The notes under the pieces were generated by a model. That model was not told where the DNA came from. It searched no databases and was given only the letters and a program-made list of their open reading frames with translations. From Spirosoma montaniterrae (lineage in GTDB: Bacteria > Bacteroidota > Bacteroidia > Cytophagales > Spirosomataceae), in the NCBI RefSeq assembly GCF_001988955.1, contig NZ_CP014263.1:2728001-2792000 (forward strand): DNA of 64,000 bases, written 5' to 3'. Every line of letters begins with the position of its first letter. Positions within the stretch are counted from its first letter, which is position 1. Made by a program: the position numbers and the translations under genes. Shown here one piece after another: positions 16,716-24,521 of the stretch.

Positions 16716-17897
16716 TCATTTTCCGAGCGAGTGACCCAGCACCCCGGAGGTATCTTCGCCGGGTTTTGGCGCGGGCCAGGCCGGTTGGGCGGGGGTAGTT
16801 GAAAACTTCAGCGGTACGCCGATACTCTGAAATGGCCCCGCTACGGGGTGCTGTTGCGTCACGACCATCTGCCGGGCCGACAGATGCGGGTCGGTTTCCA
16901 GATCGGCCAGTTCATTGACGGGCGTAATGAGCATGTCGCTTTCCAGACCGAATCGAACCCAGTCAGCGCGGTCTTTTTCTACGAATAATTCCTGAATTAT
17001 CGCTTTGAACGCAGCCAGTTGCGCCGGGTTTTGCGGTAGAATAAAGCCTAACCAGTCGGGTTTGTCGACGAGGGTGCAAAACTTTTGCCAGAACTTCGGT
17101 TCGAGCGTACCGAGGGCTACGTATTTTCCGTCGCGGCACTGGTAAATGCCGTAATTGGGCAGGCCACCCGCCAATGGCATCTGCCCGCGCTCGGTAGGTA
17201 GTCCGCCCGCATAGGTCGCATAAGCTACCGAAAGTAAAGGCATTACGGCATCGGTCATCGACACGTCAACGTGCTGCCCTTCGCCAGTGCGTTCGCGGGC
17301 GTAGAGAGCCGCCAGCGTACCCATCACGCAACCGTAAGAGCCACCTGCAATATCGGCTACCTGAACGCCGGGGATTACGGGAGCATCGGTTGGGTCGGTA
17401 CCAGTCAGGCCCAGCACGCCCGCCAGTGCAATGTAGTTGAGGTCATGCCCGGCCAGATGCGCGTAGGGGCCGGTTTGGCCGTAGCCCGTTACGGATACGT
17501 AGATAATGCGCGGATTCACGGCGCGAGCGGCAGCATAGCCAATGCCCAGCCGGTCGAGATGGCCGGGCCGGAACTGTTCTACCACCACGTCGGCGGTTTT
17601 AACCAATTCAAGAAACTGCGTTTGGCCGTCGGGCGTTTGGTAATCTAAAAAAATGCTTCGTTTCGAGCGGTTATAAGCCATATAATTAGCCGATTCGCCG
17701 TTGATATAGGGCGGAAACGCGCGAACGTAATCGGGGGCATTTGGCAGTTCGATCTTGATTACGTCGGCACCCATATCGGCCATGAGCATCGTGCCGAGCG
17801 GGCCGGGCAGCAAACGCGTCAAATCCAGGATGCGAAGGCCCAGAAGCGGGCCGGTGGTGGGGTTTCGGACAGGCATGTATGGAATTTTGTTAGTCAA
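16716..17897 (-). CDS. CoA-transferase family III (CaiB/BaiF) or alpha-methylacyl-CoA racemase
   Basis: 393 residues, full length for class III CoA-transferases. N-terminal block LLGLRILDLTRLLPGPLGTM, CoA-binding MGADVIKIELP, NRSKRSIFLDYQTPDG, and GYGQTGPYAHLAGHDLNYIA. The conserved His and Asp of the racemase subgroup appear in AGHDLNYIA and VQVADIAGGSYG. It acts on acyl-CoA esters in the cytoplasm, either moving CoA between acids or racemising 2-methylacyl-CoA; the His/Asp pattern favours the second. Its start is 31 bp from the divergent sigma-factor gene, so the two promoters must overlap. An alternative start is the ATG at 17876 (MPVRNPTTG). Confidence 0.88.
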   Translation of the reverse strand: MTNKIPYMPVRNPTTGPLLGLRILDLTRLLPGPLGTMLMADMGADVIKIELPNAPDYVRAFPPYINGESANYMAYNRSKRSIFLDYQTPDGQTQFLELVKTADVVVEQFRPGHLDRLGIGYAAARAVNPRIIYVSVTGYGQTGPYAHLAGHDLNYIALAGVLGLTGTDPTDAPVIPGVQVADIAGGSYGCVMGTLAALYARERTGEGQHVDVSMTDAVMPLLSVAYATYAGGLPTERGQMPLAGGLPNYGIYQCRDGKYVALGTLEPKFWQKFCTLVDKPDWLGFILPQNPAQLAAFKAIIQELFVEKDRADWVRFGLESDMLITPVNELADLETDPHLSARQMVVTQQHPVAGPFQSIGVPLKFSTTPAQPAWPAPKPGEDTSGVLGHSLGK

Positions 17898-17928
17898 TGC
17901 ATCTATTCAACAAGCAGCGCGGCATTCA

Positions 17929-18513
17929 ATGTTTTTAAAACGTTTTCGTAAACCCCGTCCAACCACCGACGCCGAGTTTGTAGCGACGTACCGCACTACG
18001 GGCGACGTGGCCGTATTGGGCGAGTTATACGAACGGCACATGGAATTGGTATATGCCGTGTGTTTCAACTACCTGCGCGACGAAGACGAAGCCAAAGACG
18101 CCGTAATGCACTTGTTTGAGCAGTTAGTGACCGACCTGCGCCGTCACGACGTGCAGCAGTTTCAGTCATGGCTGCACACCGTGGCACGAAATTACTGTTT
18201 AATGCAGCTTCGCAAACGACAGTCGCAGCCCGTGATAACCTCGCTGTTGCCCAATGAATTGGATGAAGACACTGAGGAAGACCACTCGCTGATCGATTTT
18301 AGTGAATCTGATCACGAAGAAGACCTCTCGCGCATGGAAGCCTGCCTTCAAACATTGCCAGCCGAACAGCGTATTTGCCTGACATTGTTCTATTTGGAAC
18401 AGAAAAGTTATGCCGACGTGGCCCAGCAAACGGGCTATGGCCTGAAGCAGGTAAAAAGCCACTTGCAAAATGGGCGAAGAATGTTGAAACTTTGTATGCA
18501 AAAACAGCCATGA
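17929..18513 (+). CDS. RNA polymerase sigma factor, sigma-70/ECF family
   Basis: 194 residues from the ATG at 17929. Region 2 is visible as LGELYERHMELVYAVCFNYLRDEDEAKDAVMHLFEQL, with WLHTVARNYCLMQLRK for DNA melting. Region 4 is visible as TLPAEQRICLTLFYLEQKSYADVAQQTGYGLKQVKSHLQNGRRML. An acidic linker (DEDTEEDHSLIDFSESD) joins the two. It overlaps the next gene by four bases (ATGA), a sigma/anti-sigma arrangement. No target operon can be named from the sequence. Confidence 0.88.
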   Translation: MFLKRFRKPRPTTDAEFVATYRTTGDVAVLGELYERHMELVYAVCFNYLRDEDEAKDAVMHLFEQLVTDLRRHDVQQFQSWLHTVARNYCLMQLRKRQSQPVITSLLPNELDEDTEEDHSLIDFSESDHEEDLSRMEACLQTLPAEQRICLTLFYLEQKSYADVAQQTGYGLKQVKSHLQNGRRMLKLCMQKQP

Positions 18514-18908
18514 ACGACCACCTGACTTTCGATGACCTGCGGGCTTATCAGGCCGGACGACTCAGCGGACCGGCACGGCACCGCGTGGAGCGGCTGTTGC
18601 TCGAAGACCCATTCTACGCCGACGCACTGTCGGGTCTGGAAGCCATGCAGCAGGCGGCCACGCCAACATCGGAGCAACTGGCCGATCTGCGTAATGCACT
18701 CAAGGATCGTATTCACGCGTCGGCCACCAAAAAACGGCTGTGGCCGCTCTGGATCGCTACCACCACAGCCGCTATTCTGTTTATGCTGGCAATGGCAATT
18801 TACTTTATCTTTTTCGCTCCCAAGCAGCCACCTCAGCCCTTAAAACCTGCCCGCCCGGCAACCACGCAGTCGACGCATCAGGTTTCTATGGATCAATTCC
18901 GGGGTTAA
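18510..18908 (+). CDS. Putative membrane anti-sigma factor
   Basis: 132 residues. A cytoplasmic N-terminal half with an anti-sigma-like start (MNDHLTFDDLRAYQAGRLSGPARHRVE) is followed by one transmembrane helix at about residues 79-100 (WPLWIATTTAAILFMLAMAI) and a short Pro/Thr-rich periplasmic tail. Its start overlaps the sigma-factor stop as ATGA, so the two are translationally coupled. It probably holds the sigma factor at the membrane until a signal releases it. The Cys/His zinc motif of ZAS proteins is absent. The gene overlaps the convergent nucleoside hydrolase gene by four bases. Confidence 0.75.
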   Translation: MNDHLTFDDLRAYQAGRLSGPARHRVERLLLEDPFYADALSGLEAMQQAATPTSEQLADLRNALKDRIHASATKKRLWPLWIATTTAAILFMLAMAIYFIFFAPKQPPQPLKPARPATTQSTHQVSMDQFRG

Positions 18909-19912
18909 CGCCGAACGGGTTGGTGCAGCATCAGTTGATCGATAACAGCCTGTACCTGAGCAGCCGGCATTTTCTCAACCAGGTAAGCATGGCCCCGGCC
19001 CGCAGGGTCCCAGCCGTTGCTGCCATCAGCTTTAGGGATAATCCGCCCTTCGACTATCGAGTAATAGGGTTCATAGCCTTTGATAGCCACCAGCACGGCG
19101 GTCTGATCCCAGCTCATGCGGCCATTTTTATCGTTTTTGTCCATTGGAATCGACCGGGCAAATACATCTTTACCCGGCGAGTTCTGGTAGCTGCTGGCTA
19201 CTAAGGGCAGGCCCGTGAAAATGCGCGAACCAATCTCAAATCCACTGAAAAGAATAGGTGTCGGCCAGTTTTTGAATACGTAAACGGAAGCCAGCGCGTC
19301 TTTCTCGACATTGAACTCGCGATGCTTGCCCATATCGGGGCCAAAGTTGGCAGCCATGCTTACTACTTGTTTCACCTTCCTGCGCACCAGTGCAGCACCA
19401 TCGAGCGAAGAATACCGGTCGGGTTTCGATTCGAGCAGGTTCGCCATATTGGTAAAAAACCCGACCGTCACAATGGTCATGCTATTGTCGGGTTGGTCGG
19501 CCAGCAGCCTGCGGTACAGTACGGTAGCATCCTCGGCTTGCTGGTTGGTCTTCAGGTCGTGCGGGTAGCGGGCTACCAGCAGCGAATCCCAGCCCTGCGA
19601 CGCCTGCAACTCGACAGCCCGGCCCCGCACTACGCCAACGGGCAGATTGGGTCGCCCAAAATAGGTATTCATCACATCGAGCGTGGGGCCGATGTACTTC
19701 GAGCTATTCGAGGCTACCGTAGCCAGGATACGTACCTGCCCCGAATCGGCCAGGGCGTGCAGCAGTGTAATGGCCCCTACGTCGTCGTAGTCGGGGCCGA
19801 TGTCGGTATCAAAAATGAGGTTGACGGGTGCTTTGCGGGTCTGTCCCAAAAGCGTGGTGGTGTGTAGACAGCAAAAAACAAGCGGGAGAATCAGCAATTG
19901 TCGGATTTTCAT
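18905..19912 (-). CDS. Secreted nucleoside hydrolase (IunH family)
   Basis: 335 residues with a signal peptide (MKIRQLLILPLVFCCLHTTTLLGQ), so it acts in the periplasm. The family signature LIFDTDIGPDYDDVGAI gives the calcium-binding aspartates. TIVTVGFFTNMANLL, EFNVEKDALA and the late SWDQTAVLVA Asp are the other active-site segments. It hydrolyses nucleosides to base and ribose. It is the last gene of a minus-strand operon with a ribokinase and a sugar permease, so the ribose is presumably taken up and phosphorylated. Base specificity cannot be deduced. Confidence 0.9.
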   Translation of the reverse strand: MKIRQLLILPLVFCCLHTTTLLGQTRKAPVNLIFDTDIGPDYDDVGAITLLHALADSGQVRILATVASNSSKYIGPTLDVMNTYFGRPNLPVGVVRGRAVELQASQGWDSLLVARYPHDLKTNQQAEDATVLYRRLLADQPDNSMTIVTVGFFTNMANLLESKPDRYSSLDGAALVRRKVKQVVSMAANFGPDMGKHREFNVEKDALASVYVFKNWPTPILFSGFEIGSRIFTGLPLVASSYQNSPGKDVFARSIPMDKNDKNGRMSWDQTAVLVAIKGYEPYYSIVEGRIIPKADGSNGWDPAGRGHAYLVEKMPAAQVQAVIDQLMLHQPVRR

Positions 19913-19966
19913 GATGAAATAAGGGAGTGGGTTTTCGGGCTACCAACCCATGAACTGTGGTTTATC

Positions 19967-20977
19967 TTACCGGGCGGCAATAATCAGGCCCAGGCCAATG
20001 ACGTAGCAAAGCAGCATGGCGTTAAGTAGGGTCGACGTACCACGCGGGGCACCCCGAAACTCGCGCCAGATGTAGATACCCCATAGCGCGGCTACCACCG
20101 TGGCCCCCTGCCCCAGCCCATAGCTGATGGCCGGACCAGCCTTTTCAGACGCCAGAATGCTGAGTGACATACCCAGCATCCAGACAAAGCCCCCCAGCAA
20201 CCCCATGCCGTGGTCGCGCAGGCTACCCCGAAAGTAGGCCCGGTAGCTGGTTGGTTCGCCTACGAAAGGCCGGTAAATCAGGTACGTGTTGAACAGCAGG
20301 TTGCTCAACAGAATCCCCAGCGCAAAAAAGACGAGAGCCGTATAAGGCGTAAGTTTACCCACTTCGGGCTGGGCAAAATCAGTGGTCATTGAGGCTGCCA
20401 CGTACTTGTAGAAAAAGCCCATCAGTACCCCAGCCACTACGCTCAATACCAGCCCTTTGGTCGATACGCCGGAGCGACCCCCGGCAGCGGTGGCCCCGGC
20501 CAGTTTGCGGTAAGCACCGGCATTGAACAGCACAGCCCCCATCACCAGCGCGACCCCGCCAAACAGCAAGCCCGCGTTGCCCACCGGGGCATCGAGGTAG
20601 TTAACGACCACGCCGATTACCAACGCCAGGCCGATGCCCACCGGGAAGGCCACTGACATCCCTGCAATGGCAATAGCTGCTCCCAGCAGAATATTGGCCG
20701 CGTTGAACAGCACCCCGCCCCAGATGGCTAATCCCAGATTCGCTGTGTTGGCCTGCCCAAGATCGGCCAGAAACGAGCGACCGTCGGCACCGGTGCTACC
20801 CAGCGTAAAGGCCAGCAGCAGGGCCGTGAGCACAATGCCCAGCACATAATCGACATAGAACAGTTCGAACCGCCAGTTGGCCTGAGCCAGTTTCTGAGTG
20901 TTGGCCCACGACCCCCAGCAGAGCATCGTGATCAGGCAGCAAAACACGGCAGTGCCGTAGGTAGAAACGATAAACAC
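19967..20977 (-). CDS. Sugar/nucleoside uptake permease, GRP (RhaT/RbsU-like) family
   Basis: 336 residues with about ten transmembrane helices. The order MLCWGSWANTQKLAQANWRFELFYVDYVLG, GVLFNAANILLGAAIAIAGM and FPVGIGLALVIGVVVNYLDAP is characteristic of Bacteroidota members of the GRP drug/metabolite superfamily annotated as sugar uptake permeases. The start is GTG at 20977, 13 bp after the ribokinase stop. Between a ribokinase and a secreted nucleoside hydrolase it most likely imports ribose, or possibly whole nucleosides. Confidence 0.82.
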   Translation of the reverse strand: MFIVSTYGTAVFCCLITMLCWGSWANTQKLAQANWRFELFYVDYVLGIVLTALLLAFTLGSTGADGRSFLADLGQANTANLGLAIWGGVLFNAANILLGAAIAIAGMSVAFPVGIGLALVIGVVVNYLDAPVGNAGLLFGGVALVMGAVLFNAGAYRKLAGATAAGGRSGVSTKGLVLSVVAGVLMGFFYKYVAASMTTDFAQPEVGKLTPYTALVFFALGILLSNLLFNTYLIYRPFVGEPTSYRAYFRGSLRDHGMGLLGGFVWMLGMSLSILASEKAGPAISYGLGQGATVVAALWGIYIWREFRGAPRGTSTLLNAMLLCYVIGLGLIIAAR

Positions 20978-20990
20978 AACCAGTTGTGAG

Positions 20991-21929
20991 TTAAAGAGTT
21001 AAGGGCAGCTCATTCAGTTCTTTTCGGTAAGGTAGCGAGGCTTGTGCTCCCATGCGTGTCACGGAAATGGCAGCCGCCCGGCAGGCAAACGCCACCGCAT
21101 CGGGCAGGGGGCTGGCTTCGGCCAGTGCCACCACCAACGCGCCGTTGAAACAATCACCAGCGGCTGTGGTGTCGAGGGCCGTTACGGGTGCGGCTGCAAT
21201 AAGCTGGCCTTCAGTCGCATCGGCTTCGAGCAGATACGCACCTTTACTACCCAGCGTGATCACCACATTGGCGACCCCGGCCTGTTGCAGGTACGTGGCG
21301 GCCCGATGCGCCGAAGCCATATCCGTGACGCGCATACCGGTGAGCAATTCAGCCTCCGATTCGTTGGGGGTAATCATAAATAGCTGGGCCAACAGGTCGG
21401 CAGGCAACAATTGCGCCGGGGCCGGGTTGAGCACTACGCGCAGTCCACGCTCACGACCCGCCCGAACGGCAGCTTCGACCGTTGGCAGTGGCGATTCTAA
21501 TTGCAGCAGCAGGAGACTACCGGCGGGGGCCTGCTCCAGTGCATCGAGCACCTCGGCGGGCCGAAGCTGATGGTTGGCACCGGGAGCTACGGCAATGCAG
21601 TTTTCGCCTTTGGCATCAACGTTGATGAGCGCGACGCCGGAGGGATGCTGCGGGTCGGTCAGCACGTGGGTACTGTCGATGCCTTCCTGCCGAAACTGCT
21701 CCACAGCCTGATGACCAAACACGTCGTTGCCCACCTTCGCCACGAACCGGATGGCCGGGCTTCCGGGTTCCGACAGGCGGGCCGCTGCCACAGCCTGATT
21801 GGCACCTTTCCCACCCGGATTCATCAAAAACAGGTCGCCCATGACCGTTTCGCCGGGGGCAGGTAATTTGTGTGCTTTCACTACCATATCGGTATTAGAG
21901 CTACCGACCACAAAAACAGACATTGCCAT
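20991..21929 (-). CDS. rbsK: Ribokinase
   Basis: PfkB-fold kinase of 312 residues that phosphorylates ribose at C5. Landmarks are MSVFVVGSSNTDMVVKAHKLP, MNPGGKGANQAVAAARL, ITPNESEAELLTG, VVITLGSKGAYLL and the catalytic ALDTTAAGDCFNGAL. I set the start at 21929 (MAMSVF; MSVF at 21923 is equally possible). The frame is open upstream to 22121, but those codons do not match the family. First gene of the operon rbsK-permease-nucleoside hydrolase, which together would use ribose from extracellular nucleosides. Confidence 0.92.
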   Translation of the reverse strand: MAMSVFVVGSSNTDMVVKAHKLPAPGETVMGDLFLMNPGGKGANQAVAAARLSEPGSPAIRFVAKVGNDVFGHQAVEQFRQEGIDSTHVLTDPQHPSGVALINVDAKGENCIAVAPGANHQLRPAEVLDALEQAPAGSLLLLQLESPLPTVEAAVRAGRERGLRVVLNPAPAQLLPADLLAQLFMITPNESEAELLTGMRVTDMASAHRAATYLQQAGVANVVITLGSKGAYLLEADATEGQLIAAAPVTALDTTAAGDCFNGALVVALAEASPLPDAVAFACRAAAISVTRMGAQASLPYRKELNELPLTL

Positions 21930-21971
21930 AGTAGATAATCGCCGAACGACGAACTGTTTTAATGCGGATAT

Positions 21972-22319
21972 GTGCAAACATTTGCTCAGGTTCACCCTGT
22001 CATTACGCAAATAAAGGAAACAGGGCACAACAACTACCTCGTTTTTGAAACCCTGCCTCTCGGCGTCCTTTCCTTTTCTTTCACGTATCCCGCCATTATC
22101 GAAAGTAACGCTGCTCAGCATACGGTTTTTATGCAGGCAACCGTATTCAAGCTAATCCACATCGACATGCTTTTTACGCTGAAGCCAGACAACGATTTCA
22201 CAATTGTCAGCGAAGAAATACGCTTCAGATCAGCATTGCCAGTGCAAATTATTTTAGAACGCGTTTTCAGAAAGCAACACGAAAAGCTATTCGAAAACAT
22301 TGAGCTATTTTACTCATAA
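21972..22319 (+). CDS. SRPBCC-like protein, apparently short at the N-terminus
   Basis: 115 residues. The C-terminal half (FTYPAIIES, VFMQATVFKLIHIDMLFTL, EEIRFRSALPVQIILERVFRKQHEKLFENIE) resembles SRPBCC/polyketide-cyclase-fold proteins. In that fold a strand with FRSPL and a long C-terminal helix close the lipid cavity. The first strand and helix pair of the fold (about 30 residues) is missing, and an in-frame TAA at 21960 prevents extension. The only start is GTG at 21972. It is divergent from rbsK and overlaps the 3' end of the convergent acyl-CoA dehydrogenase gene by 10 bases. It may be a decayed remnant or a genuinely short variant. Confidence 0.5.
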   Translation: MQTFAQVHPVITQIKETGHNNYLVFETLPLGVLSFSFTYPAIIESNAAQHTVFMQATVFKLIHIDMLFTLKPDNDFTIVSEEIRFRSALPVQIILERVFRKQHEKLFENIELFYS

Positions 22320-23497
22320 ACAGGCTTATACGCTACAGCGTCGACTACGATTTTGGCGATGATTTCGCGCATGATTTCGGAGGAGCCGCCCGCAATGGTG
22401 CCTACGCGGGCGTCGCGGTAGGCGCGGGCAATGGGGTAATCTTCGATGTAGCCGTAGCCGCCGAAAAATTGCAGACAGGTATCTACCACGCGCTTTTGCA
22501 TTTCTGACGTTGCCAGTTTCGCCATCGAGCATTCTTTCACCACCACTTCGCCCTGCGTGAAGAGCCAGCAAGTGTGATAGACAAACTGCCGGGCCATTTC
22601 GATTTCAGTGGCAACGTCGGCAATTTTGTGGCGAATGGCCTGAAACTTACCAATTTTCTTGCCGAAAGCTTCGCGCTCGTTGAGGTATTGCAGCGTCCAG
22701 TCGAGGGCGAGTTGCGCACCCGATACGGCCATTACGGCAGCTACCAACCGTTCGAGTTGCAGGCTCTCCATGAGGTAATAAAAACCCATATTTTCCTGCC
22801 CAATCAGGTTTTCGACCGGCACCCGCACGTCGTCGAAGCGGATTTCAGCCGTATCGGACGAGTGCCAGCCTATTTTGTTGAGTTTTGTGCGCGTGATGCC
22901 GGGGCTGTCTAAATCGACCACCACAAGGCTGATGCCATTCATGCCAGCCTCTGCTTTTGTCTTCACTACGAGCGTTACGAAATCGCCGTAGGTGCCGTTG
23001 CTGATAAAGGTTTTTGCGCCGTTAATAATAAACTCATCGCCCGTGTCGGTGCGGAGCGCGGTAGTCCGGATAGCCGACACGTCGGAACCGGCGTCGGGTT
23101 CGGTAATGGCGAGGGCGGCCACTTTTTCGCCCGCAATGGCCGGGCGCAAGTACTTCTCTTTCAGCAGGTTGCTACCTGTTTTAAAGATATGATTCACGGC
23201 CATGTACTCATGTACGCTGACGGCGGTAGTAAAGCCACCCATGCCGCAGCGGGCCAGTTCTTCCAGAAAAACGACCGAGTACCAGAAATCGGCTCCGGTG
23301 CCGCCAACGGCTTCGGGAAAAGGCAAGCCGAGGTAGCCCAACTCGCCCATGCGCTGAAAAATAGAAACTGGAATTCGCCGATTGGCCTCCCACTCTTCCG
23401 TATGCGGCACCACCTCTTTTTGAATAAACTGCCGGACGCTCTGCCGAAACAATTCATGTTCGTCCGTAAAGTACAAGGAGGGCCTGTTCATAGTCAT
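22310..23497 (-). CDS. Acyl-CoA dehydrogenase
   Basis: 395-residue flavoprotein of the acyl-CoA dehydrogenase family, cytoplasmic, first step of fatty-acid or branched-chain acyl-CoA oxidation. Landmarks are the helical N-terminus, LAITEPDAGSDVSAIRT and FISNGTYGDFVT (FAD and substrate contacts), FGKKIGKFQAIRHKIAD, and the C-terminal YGYIEDYPIARAYRDARV and IAGGSSEIMREIIAK. The catalytic base seems to be the Glu in ESLQLERLVAA, the position used by isovaleryl- and long-chain enzymes, because the usual YEGT Glu is replaced by AGGS. An ATG at 23491 (MNRPSLYF) is an alternative start. Confidence 0.92.
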   Translation of the reverse strand: MTMNRPSLYFTDEHELFRQSVRQFIQKEVVPHTEEWEANRRIPVSIFQRMGELGYLGLPFPEAVGGTGADFWYSVVFLEELARCGMGGFTTAVSVHEYMAVNHIFKTGSNLLKEKYLRPAIAGEKVAALAITEPDAGSDVSAIRTTALRTDTGDEFIINGAKTFISNGTYGDFVTLVVKTKAEAGMNGISLVVVDLDSPGITRTKLNKIGWHSSDTAEIRFDDVRVPVENLIGQENMGFYYLMESLQLERLVAAVMAVSGAQLALDWTLQYLNEREAFGKKIGKFQAIRHKIADVATEIEMARQFVYHTCWLFTQGEVVVKECSMAKLATSEMQKRVVDTCLQFFGGYGYIEDYPIARAYRDARVGTIAGGSSEIMREIIAKIVVDAVAYKPVYE

Positions 23498-23655
23498 AGT
23501 TTGTTATCAAAATTACCTAAAGACAATTACATCAAAAAATAAATCTATTTCATTGCTAACAAAGCTCATGCTATTACCTAAAAGTTAGTTACCGAAGTAA
23601 AACATTTCAGAGCGGCACAGCGTTAACCGGGCAAATCATTCTATCTTAACAGTCT

Positions 23656-24348
23656 ATGTTCCGTACAATTTCACTACGTGTTTTAACGCTCTCAACGTTT
23701 TTGTTCACAGTCTCAGTATCAGCCGCTTCGGCACAGCAACGCTTCAGCGCGGGGCCACGTTTGGGCCTGAATTTGTCTAACTACTGGGGTAACTCCGATG
23801 GCATGAGCATGAAACCCGGTCTGGCTGCTGGTGTTGGCTTAATGTATAGTTCGCTAAATCATTTTGGTCTCGGAGTCGATGTGCTGTACTCGCAGCGGGG
23901 AGCGCGTTATCGGGGTAATAATCTGGAATTTACGCAGCGCGTCAATTACCTCGAAATTCCAGTGGTAGCGAAATATTTCCTGACGCTCAACGGCAATTTC
24001 CGGCCTAACGTATACATTGGCCCCTCGCTCGGCGTCCGGCTCAATGCCAAACGCGTCAACGGCGAATACCTGCAAGGCTCCGGCCCGGTTATCAACGGCG
24101 ATAACAACAATGATTTCAACAGCTTGGACCTCGGTGCTACGGGCGGTTTCCAACTCAACTGGCGCGGTGCAGGTGAGCGGCAGCGGTTTCTGATCGATGC
24201 CCGCTATACGCTCGGTCTGAGCGAAGTGCAGGCGGGTTTGCCTAACCTATGGGGTCGGCGCAACTCGCTGCAAAACTCAACCATCACGCTCACGCTGGGC
24301 TACAGTTTCGGTGTTGGTCCTGAATACCGCAGCCGCTATCGGCGGTAG
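23656..24348 (+). CDS. Outer-membrane beta-barrel protein, PorT-like
   Basis: 230 residues with a signal peptide ending SVSAASAQ. The mature part is a small eight-stranded-type barrel: AGPRLGLNLSNYWG, PGLAAGVGLMYSSLNHFGLGVDVLYSQRG, NYLEIPVVAKYF, YIGPSLGVRLNAK, with a final strand ITLTLGYSFGVG. This is the outer_beta_barrel (PorT) family common in Bacteroidota, of varied or unknown function. A family C palindrome follows immediately. Confidence 0.82.
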   Translation: MFRTISLRVLTLSTFLFTVSVSAASAQQRFSAGPRLGLNLSNYWGNSDGMSMKPGLAAGVGLMYSSLNHFGLGVDVLYSQRGARYRGNNLEFTQRVNYLEIPVVAKYFLTLNGNFRPNVYIGPSLGVRLNAKRVNGEYLQGSGPVINGDNNNDFNSLDLGATGGFQLNWRGAGERQRFLIDARYTLGLSEVQAGLPNLWGRRNSLQNSTITLTLGYSFGVGPEYRSRYRR

Positions 24349-24373
24349 TTTTTTTAAGGGGAACACGAGAAGT

Positions 24374-24467
24374 AACCCCACCCCAACCCCTCCCCGTTAG
24401 GGAGGGGCTTCTAAAGAAGCTTACGAGAGTAAGCCCCTCCCTAACGGGGAGGGGTTGGGATGGGGTT
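24374..24467. repeat. Family C palindromic repeat (CCCCTCCC), intergenic copy
   Basis: Two short GC-rich hairpins arranged as a palindrome: AACCCCACCCCAACCCCTCC on the left and GGAGGGGTTGGGATGGGGTT on the right, each with its own CCCTCCC/GGGAGGG stem. Same family as 3607-3650, 38311-38411 and 45257-45352. Confidence 0.9.
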
Positions 24468-24484
24468 TAATCCCCGGCTCTTCG

Positions 24485-24492
24485 TACTTTTG
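24485..24492 (+). promoter_or_regulatory. Minus-7 promoter box TACTTTTG
   Basis: Perfect TAnnTTTG match. Transcription would begin around 24498, which makes the ATG at 24522 a better start for the following gene than the ATG at 24501. Confidence 0.5.
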
Positions 24493-24521
24493 GGCTTTTA
24501 ATGACCCAAAACCGTTTGCCC

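Noticed and set aside
21930..22121. 64-residue N-terminal extension of ribokinase
   Set aside because: It does not match the family and overlaps the divergent SRPBCC-like frame; MAMSVFVVG is the natural start.
23656..24348. Assigning the beta-barrel gene to the T9SS as porT
   Set aside because: Only the general outer_beta_barrel fold is visible; the family is large and mostly unrelated to secretion.
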